In this document: piece after piece, positions 42,591 to 52,720 of the stretch
Layout: every line of letters begins with the position of its first letter
Numbering within the stretch: the stretch's first letter is position 1
NCBI GenBank assembly: GCA_030144725.1
Contig: JASKMD010000015.1
Span: 4,033,810 to 4,097,809, forward strand
DNA: 64,000 nucleotides
Origin: Haematococcus lacustris
Taxonomy: Eukaryota > Chlorophyta > Chlorophyceae > Chlamydomonadales > Haematococcaceae
Direction of reading: 5' to 3'
Position numbers and translations under genes: made by a program
Notes under the pieces: generated by a model
The model's input: the letters and a program-made list of their open reading frames with translations, nothing else
Database searches by the model: none
Told to the model about the DNA's origin: nothing

Positions 42591-43390
42591 TGATGGAAGA
42601 GGTAATGGCGGTTGAGGCAGGCCGCGAGCGGAGATCGCGCCAAACAGCACTTTACGGATCAAGAGAGTAATCAACGCAGGGTGAGAGGACCGTAGCCCAG
42701 GGCCCATGCGCAGGCGGTGCACAGCGCAGAACTATGGTTGCGTTTTCACGCATGTCATGACAACCCATGCCAAGCTCAACTGGTTCTCCTTTGAAAGATT
42801 GCGCATACCAGGTTCATGCATAGTCATAACCCCCAGCATGCATGCATAGTCATAAACCCCAGCACCTCATCACAGACGGTGGGGCAAGGGCTAGTTCCGT
42901 GACCCACCCCTCCCTTATTAACCATCGCATTGACCCCGCCCCCACCCAGCTCCTTGCCAGCTGCCCGCCATGTCCTTGCTCTCCCGGTGTCCTTCTGCCC
43001 AGCCCTTCGACACAGCGGTCGCTAGGGGCCCAGGCGGTTGGGGTGGCAGCAGCACAGCCCACAGTGTTGAGGCCAGGCAGGCAGAGGCTGGGTACCCACC
43101 CCAGCTGTGCCGTCTCCTGGCGTCAGCCTTGCTCTGTCTTGACGTGGCCGGCACTGACTACGTTCACCCTCACCAACCCTACCTCTCACCCCAGGACCAG
43201 CTGCCCGCCCTGTCCTTGCCCTGCCTGTCCCCAGCTGAGAGATCACAGTCCGGACTTGGCAGCAGGCCAGGCACCCAGACCGCCCAAACTGTGTTGACTC
43301 TTGGTGTGGGTGGCCTTGCCCAGTGCAGCAAATCAGCACCAGCCAAACCAGCTAGGTCACTAGCTACACAAACCTGCCCAGGGGCTGCTG
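42591..43390. repeat. 5' flank of copy 9
   Basis: Duplicated 5' flank (CTCCTTGCCAGCTGCCCGCC at 42950). The GGATAAAGCG block has been deleted. A 20-bp direct duplication (GCATAGTCATAA.CCCCAGCA) is at about 42820 and 42845. Confidence 0.5.
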
Positions 43391-43399
43391 GCAGGTCAC

Positions 43400-43800
43400 A
43401 CCAGGTTACACCACTTGCTCGTAGCCCTTTTGTGTCCTACTTCAGGAAGGTTATAGCAGCAGCCAGTAGCTCCTGCAAGGCTGGTGTGGCTGCCAGGGAT
43501 GTCTGGCCTCCAGTGCAGACGTCAAGCCACTGAGTGGCTGTGTACAGCTGACAGAGATACTTTCCCTCCCTGAGCACACTAACCACAGTGCTGCTGCCAT
43601 GCTGTTCAGCTGCGGCTCACTGGCCAGCTGGCTGTGACCTGATGACACTGCCTGGTGGATGGACAGGGCAAGGCACATGCTCCGGGCAAACATCAGGTTG
43701 GCCATGTGCTGCCAGCTTTGCATTGGCCACCGCTGCTGCCAGGCTGTGCACTTATATGCCCAGGTAGACAAGGCAGGCCAGCTGCCTGCAAACCTCCATA
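43400..43800 (-). pseudogene. OPR gene fragment at the array's right edge
   Basis: Family sequence in broken frames: ARSMCLALSIHQAVSSGHSQ, LASEPQLNSMAAALW, then a jump to linker sequence. The upstream half (43700-43800) is a poor match. This is the 5'-most recognisable member of the contiguous array. Confidence 0.6.
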
Positions 43801-43852
43801 TCATACCAGCACAGAACTCGATCGACTGCATCTTGCATTCCTCACACCGCAT

Positions 43853-44481
43853 TGCTCATGAAATACAACTGCACCCCATGCCGACACATGCCAACCAGCG
43901 TAACAGTATAAGTGACCACCACCGACTCCTCTAACACTGCTATCAACATGAAAGCAGGTGTCTGAGTGATAAACGAGTGAGTTGTAAACGTTTGGCTTGC
44001 AATTGCCGTGATGCCCCTACACTCCCTTTGCCGTCATGCCCTTTGCTCTTGGCCCACTAGCTTCACCAGGACCCCAACAGGTATACAATTACGCAGGTGA
44101 CATGAGCATTGTCATGTGACTCCTTGTACCGTGCGTAGTAGGCACAGGTGGGTGTGGGTTTGTGACCCAAAGCAGGTGCTCGGCCCCTCTAGTTTGATTG
44201 GCTACATTGACACACTGCTGCATACACACTTGAGCAGACACCTCAGCCATGCAGGGCGGTGAATGACCCTGGTGACACTGCATCAAGGCAGGATCCCACA
44301 ACCAACGACGGCACACGCACACATATGGCTATGTTGACAGCTATCGAGCTTGCTGGCAGCCAAAGCTGCACTGTGGGTAGGAGGAGGCATCTAAAAGGAT
44401 TGGGGGGTGGTGGTAAGGGTGGGTGTGTGTGCCCGTGCTGAACCAACATCCAGGCAGACACAGCACCCCGTTGCAAACAAC
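43853..44481. other. Spacer, no gene seen
   Basis: Separates the array from the AP2 gene. It contains the presumed 3' UTR of the AP2 gene; no family repeats were recognised. Confidence 0.4.
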
Positions 44482-47154
44482 TCAGACTAAGGGCGACACA
44501 CCTGCACCCCAGGCAGGCTCCCAAGACGCACACGAAGCAGTGGACCAGCCACCCTCTACTCCATCAGCCTGCCAGCCCTCCACGGGCGCCCCTGGGGGCC
44601 AGGCTGCACATGGCCAAGTGGCCTTACCAGCCACAGCCCTGCGCTTCACCCTCATAGATTGCTGTGCCACACCCTCATCAGCATCAACGTACCCAGCACC
44701 CTCTCCCTGCCCATGTTGTTGCAACCCCTGCCAGCCATTGCCATCCTTGCCGCTCCTGTCGTGCGGCTGGGCCTCCTGTTGCCCCGCCTGTGGTTGCTGG
44801 TCCCACATAGAGTGGGCGCCAGCAGCATCTGGCTGCTCCTGCCGCAGCTTCGAGGTTGGGTGGTGCTGGCGGTAGGAGCCCTGCTCCCAATCACCCTGCT
44901 GCTGCTCCTGGTCGTCCCGGCCGCTTGCAGGAGTAGCAGCATCCTGAATAGGAGAGAAACAGCGCTGTTGGCGCAGCAAGAGCTGCAGCCTCTGCTTGTG
45001 GCTGGACACCGCGGGCTGCTTGGATGTCTGGATCGCTGGCGGTCTGAGCAAATGCTCCATAGGCTGCTGCTCATCCCCGCCCTCGTCCCCCTCCCCCACT
45101 GCTTCCATGAACTGCCCGCCCAGTGCACTCCCAGACACATTCGATTGAGTCCGCCTCTGTCCCCATCCAGTGCTGGAGCGTAGCTGCTGGAGGGGCATGC
45201 CTGTGGCACTGTGCACTCGAGTCGCCGCCAGGCTGGGGTCTGCAGTCGACTGCCTGCTGGCCTGCAGGTACTGCATGTCATACATGCTTCTGGCCCGGCG
45301 CACCACCCCTGAGGCTACCTGCTGGCTGGGAGGGCGCTGGCGTGGCCCTGTAAGGGCAGGGCCATGGGAGCTATGCCCCATAGCCACTCCCCTGAGGGCC
45401 CCATTGATTGGGTCGGGGGCTGTGAGCTCAGTGCAGCCATCTGACCCCTCACCCCTGTCGTCAGCTCCCAAACCCTCTGACCCCTTGCCTGCAGGCAGAG
45501 CTCCGGGCATGGTGTCAACCAGGCTATGCTGATCCCAGCCACCTTGGTCACGCTGCGGCCTTGTGTCAAAGAGTGCACTGTTGGCCCGCTGAAGGTCACT
45601 GCAGTCGGGCTCGATTTGCACCCTGCCTGGCATCAAGGGCAGGCTGCTGGCATAGCCCTGGTTCCCGACACTGAGGATGAGCCGGCCATGCTCGCCAGTC
45701 TGGCTGTAGTCCTGGGCGCCATCGTCCTGCTCAGCTGTGTAGCAGTGGCCGCTGGCCAGCATGGCCTCACCATAGCCACCTCCTTCCTCGTTGACTGGCT
45801 CAGCCTCCTCCCAGGCTGCATCTGCCTCTGTTGGCCCCCTGCCGGCTGGTCTGGCCCTGCCTCTGAACACCCCTAGGCCAACAACAGATGCGCCCACCAA
45901 CTGAGATGCTGCAAGCAGTGACTGCTCCAGCGCACTGCCAGTGTAGCCAGCCATGGGTTCTGCATAGGCATCTGCTGCTGAGGAGCGCCCAGCAAATGTC
46001 CCTTGCCCATCGCTGCCGAGTGAGGCAGAGTCGCTCCCGTGGCCAAAGCTCCTGTGACGCTTGCCTGAAAAGGTACTGCCCCGTTGACGCCTTGCTGCCT
46101 CAGACACAGCCCCATCAACAGGCCACCCATGAGCCTCATCTGACCACTTGGCCGCGCCATTGCCCATAGCCATGCCTCGGCCAGCAGCTGAGTGGGGTGC
46201 CAGTATCTGACCTGGCTGGCAGAGTAGTGTGGTAGCAGTGGGGGATGCATCTGACCAGTCTGGACTCATGACTGGGGCAGTGGCCTTGAGCGCTGCCTCC
46301 TGACTGGTCTTCTGCTGGTTCCTGGCTGTTTCAGCGAGGAATTTGCCATTGTTCCTGCTGAAGGCCCGCAGCAGCTCTATCAGCAGGGGCTGCAGGTAGA
46401 CCAAGGAGAGCAGCAATCAGTCAAGCAGCAGGCTAGTCACATAATGCAGCTCCAGCCAAGGCATGCATCACCTTACCTGGTCAACCAGTGCCAACAGCTC
46501 ATGCATGTCACTGTAAGTCTCTGGAGAAAAGTTCAAGGTTGTATTTATGCCACGGCATTTGATCGCCATCAGGTCATGCGCCTGCGAGATGCATGCACCA
46601 CACGCTTGGCTTCATCAGCTGTTTAGCAGCAGGCAGTCTGTAGCCAGCAGCGACCGTGACTGGCCCCACCTTGGCAGCATGCTCCTCAAGCTGGAAGCCA
46701 CCCAGATACACCTGGTGACGATCGTGCCATATGTGGGCCTGCACGTCAAAAGCAATGGTGCAAAGCAGTGATGCAAAGCAGTATTACAGTAGGGTAGCAG
46801 CCCACAAGAAAGCAGGCTCATCACGCCAGGCGCATAAGGAGGCGAGGTAAGTTCACCACTACCCACCTCCCAGCTCTGTGTACGTCTGTGCCGCGTCACC
46901 CCACGGAAATGTTGAGCGTGATTTTGCCGCCTCAACGCTGCTTTCTGCCTGTTCGGGCTCAACGGAACACGCACGGATGCACGACGAAGCAGCGCTGCCA
47001 GAGCAGGCCCGAACACCGCCGCGACCTGCGCACCAGCGAACAGCATAGGATGGGCTGAGAGAGGAGTATGCCAGATGCCGAGGCTATGGTGACAACCGGG
47101 TGACCATCTACGCCTGCGTTCAAGCAGCTCTGCAAAAGCCATACCCTGCGACAT
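44482..47154 (-). CDS. AP2-domain transcription factor
   Basis: Exons 47154-46867, 46738-46670, 46581-46477 and 46389-44482 join in phase 0 and give 789 aa. One complete AP2 domain spans residues 83 to about 140: FRGVTRHRRTQSWE, AHIWHDRHQVYLGGFQLEE, AKAHDLMAIKCRGINTTLNF. The R-G-V-T-x-H, Y-L-G-G-F and N-F landmarks resemble the AINTEGUMENTA/AP2 class rather than ERF. The domain binds DNA, so a nuclear regulator is expected. The long last exon encodes about 635 residues of Q-, S- and G-rich sequence without a recognised domain, plus a basic patch (MRVKRRAVAGK) near the C-terminus that could be a nuclear localisation signal. The start at 47154 is uncertain: further 5' exons, or a second AP2 domain upstream, cannot be excluded. 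The three internal introns are short (87-128 nt) with clean donors. Confidence 0.8.
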
Positions 47155-47890
47155 CTGTTCTTTCGTGGCCCTCGGACTACTGCTATTCGCAATGAGCAGG
47201 CTGCTTCACTCGGCAAGGTCGGCAGCAATTACTGTAGCCCTGAGCCAGGAAGTCAGAGTGCAGCATGATGCGGCGAGCCATTGGGACTCTTGCACCTGGT
47301 TTGTGACGCGCTACTAAGCCCCATCCAACCTGCTTCAACACCTCGCCTCGACCCGCACATCACGAATGCCTGTGTGCCTGACTCTGTCCCGCACCTGCTC
47401 AAAGGGTGGAGGCTCCATGACCGCGAACGAGGGAGAACCAAGGCACGGCTTGCCTAAAGCGTCCCACTAAACCCTCACGAGTGCACCTGGAGCATTGATG
47501 AGTCCTTGGCTACGATAGCTTTCCAACGTCAGGAAAACAATTTGCGGGATCCCCGACAGTTTTAAATCCATGCAGACGTGCAAGCCTGCTGAGCTAGCAT
47601 TTTAGATGAGGCTGCTCCATCCATAGTCTTCTGTATCTGCATGTGCTCTCCATGTGCACTCTACTGGCTAATGCACTGTCTGCATACTGCTTAAGTGCTC
47701 TATTCGCAGACATCGGTTGAATGTCAGAAGATGACAGCTCTATGGCCGGGATTTCCTTTACACCGGTCCAGCTACTTTTCACATGGTGAGTTGGGGACAA
47801 AGGCACATTATCAGGCGCAGGGGGGGGAGGTGAACTTTAGTTGGTGAGGGGGCGAGCAGGGTGCTAGCTGTCATTTGAGGCAAGGGTTCA
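47155..47890. other. AP2 upstream region, possible 5' exon
   Basis: 47806-47594 on minus is open (MPLSPTHHVKSSWTGVKEIP ...) and could contribute a 5' exon of the AP2 gene, but no splice junction could be confirmed. The rest, 47155-47593, shows nothing clear. Promoter elements were not recognised. Confidence 0.25.
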
Positions 47891-47996
47891 GGGGTTAGGG
47901 TTAGGGTTAGGGTTAGGATTAGGGTTAGGGGTTAGGGTTAGGGTTAAAACCCCTACCCCTACCCCTACCCCTACCCCTACCCCTACCCCTACCCCT
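47891..47996. repeat. Head-to-head interstitial telomere-like repeat
   Basis: About nine TTAGGG-type units (with TTAGGGG and TTAGGA variants) run up to 47946. They meet AAAA and then eight CCCCT(A) units, 47950-47996. G-rich strand meets C-rich strand, the orientation of two telomere ends joined together. The right arm is a different repeat, TAGGGG, so the arms are not mirror images. Confidence 0.9.
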
Positions 47997-48238
47997 GTCA
48001 ATATGACATCGCAGACAGTATTATGGTGCAGCTGGTTAGTTACCCAACTCACTCTGTTTTGTTACCAGGGACCACTCAGGATAGTGCTATGGGACTGTGT
48101 GCAGTCATGTTCCCATGCACATGGCATGGGCGCCTACTACCTACACTATTGCCTGACCCCTGTGATAGGGCTGTAGCTAAGAGTTGACATGACTGGCATG
48201 CACTTTTGAGCTGATGACAGCTCAAAGGGGGACACACA

Positions 48239-48400
48239 CTACTGTGCTGCAGCAGGCTTTTGCTGCTGCTGGTGCTGGGCCTTGAGTGGCTGGTCTCGCA
48301 CCCGCTTGTAGCCCAGCTCAGGGTCTTGTTTGCCCTTGGCTGGCAGAGCTGCCTTGTCTGGCGACCAGCACAGCTTCAGTGGGTGCCACCTGCATGTCCA
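48239..48400 (-). mobile_element. TnpB/Fanzor-like C-terminal tail fragment
   Basis: Encodes WHPLKLCWSPDKAALPAKG, KQDPELGYKRVRDQPLKA and a Q-rich end. It aligns with the LCRWPGL ... LGKEYPGLGCKML stretch at 38.3 kb, but on the opposite strand. Only the tail is present. Confidence 0.45.
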
Positions 48401-48631
48401 GCCTACGCCTACTGCCTGGCTACGCTGCAAGGACGTCTTGAAAGGGAATGGTTTGTGACTTTTCCAAGCAATTTGGCGCTATACGGCTCATATGTATGTA
48501 CCCTCTCACTCAAGAAATGCGGCTTGCAACATAAGAACCTCAACAGGTTTGCAGGTTGAGCCAGGCCAGGCTGAGTATGACGTTGACCTGCATCCCAATC
48601 TGGTAGAGCAGACACTCGTGCTGCACAGCCC

Positions 48632-48729
48632 TGTCCGCCAGCTGCCTCCAAGGCATGCAGCAGCTGGCTCCAATCACGCCAGCGACTCCTCGTCATGGCT
48701 TCACTGCTGGCACATTGGCGGATGAAGGC
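48632..48729 (-). pseudogene. Isolated OPR-repeat fragment
   Basis: Encodes FIRQCASSEAMTRSRWRDWS and QLLHALEAA, the second to third repeat of the array genes, in the same orientation. It lies about 5 kb beyond the array edge, past the AP2 gene, and 26 bp after the methyltransferase stop codon. Confidence 0.7.
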
Positions 48730-48755
48730 CCATCTGAACCACACCAGCAGCACCC

Positions 48756-50152
48756 TTACTGGGGCAGCCTGTCTAAGACACAAATGCTCTCCACATGATC
48801 TGTGTGTGGAAAGAGGTCCACGACCTGCACTGAGCTCAGCCGGTATGCAGGCCGCGGGTCAGCCCGAGGTTGGGACGCGGTGCGCGGGCCGCCGCTTTGC
48901 CCTGCCGTTACATCCGACCCAGCGCGGGTTGTGGTGCCGCACAGCTCCGCCAGGTCGCGAGCCTGCGGGGCAGCAGGCACAAGAAAAAAGCTAGGTATCG
49001 CGAACAGTCGAGGAAGGCTCGCCAAGCAGGATGAGGCGTCCGTATGCAGGTGAGCGCTGTGTTGTGATGTATGAGCAGGGAGAATGGGAGGGTGTGGGTG
49101 GGAGTGGCCGCAGGGGCAGGGGCACATGGGGCACATGGGCGGCGAAAATGCCTAACCAGTAGCTACACCAGCAGATGGGACTAACCCTGCAGTTCTGAGC
49201 TCTTAGTTAGGGACTAAGAGCAGTAATAAGACATATCTATACATGGGTGGAGTATTTGTGTGTAAGCACTAGGAAACCTTGAGGCACCTGGCTGGTGGCA
49301 CCAGCTGGACTTGCAACTGGAGTCACAAGCTGAGCAGACCCAATCGTCAACACGAGCAACCCAGTCCACGCCAGCACCCTAACCCAGCACCCGGCATAGG
49401 ACCATCCAAAGCGAACAGGTTTTTCAAGAAGGTCAGACTGAGGTGCATGGCCAGCTGGGTTTACTACCAGGACGGGGTTCTACCTCTGCCCAGTGCTTAG
49501 AACCCGGCGTTGCCACCAGCCAAAGGCACAGCACCAACCTTGGAGGCCGAGCTGTGGTGCCCTGTCCTGCAGTGCTGTGCTGTGGGTGCGCCCTCGGCTG
49601 CTGCTGCTCCCACCCCAAGGATCAGGCTAAGCGCTGCTGCTGACACACCTGCCCTTCAGTGCTGTGTGCGCCCTGTATGGGTGCTGCTGGCACCCCACCC
49701 CATCCCCTCATGCTGCTGCTGGCCACCCTCCCCCTACCACTGCTGTTGGCAACCCACCACCTGCTGCTGCTGCTCCCGCACCTGGGTGGCTGCGTTGCAG
49801 CTGATGTACACGAGGCGCCGGGCACCACAGGCCAGCAGGTAGGTGCGTACGGCAGTGCTGAGACCGGGCCGGGCGGGGTTGATGACAACCACGGAGGGCT
49901 GGTACCACACCTAACACCAGCAGCAGCAGCAGGGGCCGGGTTGCCAACAGCAGGGGTCGGGTTGCCAACAGCAGGGGTCGGGTTGCCAACAGCAGGGGTC
50001 GGGTTGCCAACAGCAGGGGTAGGGTTGCCAACAGCAGGGGTAGGGGGTGGGGTGCCAGCAGCAGCCCACAGGGGATGGGGTGCAAGCAGCGGCAGGGCAG
50101 CAACGGCAGCAGCAGCAGCGGCAGCAGCTGCAGCTGCGGCGGCAGCGGCAGC

Positions 50153-50192
<40 letters not shown>

Positions 50193-52413
50193 GGATTGGC
50201 TATTGCCGGCAGCATCAGGCGTGGCCACAGTGGCATAGGCAGTAGCAGCATCAGCAGGGCCTGCAACCGCTCCCTCTGCATAGTCTCACGTTGCTTGCTG
50301 ATATGCTAGTCACAGCCCAGCCCCATCATACCTGTTGGGCAACCAAGGAGATTTGAACCTCACTCTCTGCCGCACTGCTGGCTGTGGCAGATGACGTGGC
50401 GCTCGCACAGTCCCGTCGCCCTTCACCCGAATCCGCCACCTTGGCAGCCAGTTTGGCCGACACGCGCATTTGGGCCGCGGAGCGGGGCGCGGGCGGCGGT
50501 AACGCCTGCCGGGCTGATCTCTTCCTCCGGGATCCCTCCGTAGTCGGGGTTTCGTTGCTTGCTTTGGCAGCCGATACGCGATCAGTGCAAGCACATGGGT
50601 CGGGCACGCCGCGCTCCAGATCGGTGCACACGAAGGTGGCGTTCACGATGCCATTGTGCCGGGCATTCTGTTGAGCATCCACGATCGCCGCAGCTGTGAC
50701 ACATGCAGAGGGCGTCAGGGTAGGTGTAAGTGCGCTCGCGCAAAGGGAGCCCGAGCCACTGCCGCTTTGCAACATTGTGCGAGACCCTGAACTGGTGTCT
50801 GCACACTGCTGAGATGCAGAGCATCGTGCAAGGACCGAGTGAGATCACAAGAAGTAGAGCTGTGACACTTCCACAAGTGCACGGAGCTGACCTGGGCCTG
50901 GACCATAGCTGGGATGCAGCACCCTGCCTTTGCCTTGCCAACCATGGATAATCATGGATGCCCCATCACCTTATCCTTATTAGGCTGGTGTCTAGGGCGC
51001 TGTGTGCCTGACCCCCGGCCCATGACCCCATGTGTGCCTGACCCCATGTGTGCCTGGCCCCATGTGTGCCTGACCCCATGTGTGCCTGACCCCATGTGAG
51101 CCTGACCCCATGTGTGCCTGACCCCAGGCGGTAATGAGGTCTACACCCCTCCCATCACCACCACTGCCCTGGGACACCCACCGTTGGCCTCATATCCCAG
51201 CACCTGACCACACTGCCTAGCCAGCAGCAGGGCGATGGAGCCTGTCCCGCAGTACAGGTCCAGCAGCAGCTCACCAGGCTGCAGCCCAGCTGCCCTGGCC
51301 ACTGCCCTGTATAGCACTGCTGCCTGGTCCGTGTTGGTCTGCAGCGGCAGGGGAAGGGGAAGGGGAGGGAGGGGACGGCACTGAGCAAACATAGGGGTGG
51401 GAGTTGGAGGGGTGGGAGGGGTGGAGGGGGCGGAGGGGGCGGAGGGGACGGAGGGGGCGGAGGGGGCGGAGGGGGCGGATGGGGGGGGCAGCAGGGCAGC
51501 AGGGGGCGGGTGGGAGTGCAGGTGGGTAAGCCAGCTGTGAGGGCATCCGAGGCTCAGGTTGGCAATGCCTCTTGAGCTGCTGGGCCAGCAGCTGGGTGCA
51601 GATCCAGCAGCATGGGCAGCAGCAGGAGCAGCGGCAGCAGCGCCGGCAGCAGCAGCGGCGGCCTTGGCAGGGGCAGCGCCAGGGCAGTGGCAACTTGCTA
51701 GCTACTTCAACGCATGCATGGCACACATGCAGGCGCCCCAGCAGAAGCAACCTCTGCATCCTCCTCTGCGTCCAGGCAGCAGGTCAGCTGGGCCACAGGG
51801 AGGGTCACACTGACCTGAAAGAATGAGGAGGGTGAGATCTTGAAGCGCAGCCCCAGCAGCTGCTGCTCCAGCAGCCCTTGGCCAGCCAGCACCACCTCCT
51901 TGCCCACATCCCCTGTTCCACCCCCCGCACCCTTAGCAGCAATGGGAGCTGACTTCTGACTCTGCTGCTGTCGAGCCACCTGCTCCCGCTGCCTTTCCCG
52001 CTGCTGCCCTGGCTGCTTTTCTAGCTGCTGCTGCTGCTGCTGGCCCTGCTGCTGCTGGCCTTGCAGATCTCCACTGCCTAAGCCCGCCTCTCTGGCCTTG
52101 GCCTGGGTGGCGGCAGAGGTGGGGAGGAGGGGTGGCTGGGGGACCAGGCGGGCAACCACCCCAACCACCTGGGGGGCCAGGGGCAGCAGTCAGCAGGAAG
52201 GGTCAGGCAAGCAGCCAGCTGGGTCAAGACCTGGTTCTCCCTCCCCCTCCCCCTCCCCCTCCCCCTCCCCCTCCCCCTCCCCCTCCCCCCTCCCCCTCCC
52301 CCTCCCCCTGACTCACCTCAGGATGTCTTTCCCTCAGCCTCAGCGCCAACTGGGTCAGCCGCGGCCCCTTCAGCTTTGTTACGCCCAACACCACCAGGTA
52401 CCCCTCAGAAGCC

Positions 52414-52448
<35 letters not shown>

Positions 52449-52681
52449 TGCTGCTTGTCCTCCCACAGCCAGACCCGGTGAGCAGGCAGGAGCAGGGAGG
52501 AGCAGGTCAAGATTGGCAGTAGGGGTAGGGCCAGGGCCAGGGCCTGGGTCTGGGTCAGATATAAGTAAAGGTGGTGTGCCACAAACAATCTGGTCGGTGC
52601 TGCTGCTGCTGCTGCTGCTGCTGCTCTGCTTGGAATGAGAACTGCTGCTGAGATTGCTTGCGCTGCTGCAGCTGTCTTGTG

Positions 52682-52720
<39 letters not shown>

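Noticed and set aside
47891..47996. A chromosome end at the telomere repeats
   Set aside because: Unique sequence with genes continues on both sides, and the arms face each other; it is interstitial.
49934..50190. A protein with 7-residue PAVGNPT repeats and poly-Ala
   Set aside because: The tract is bounded by matching splice sites at 50332 and 49910, and the methyltransferase frame is only continuous if it is intronic.
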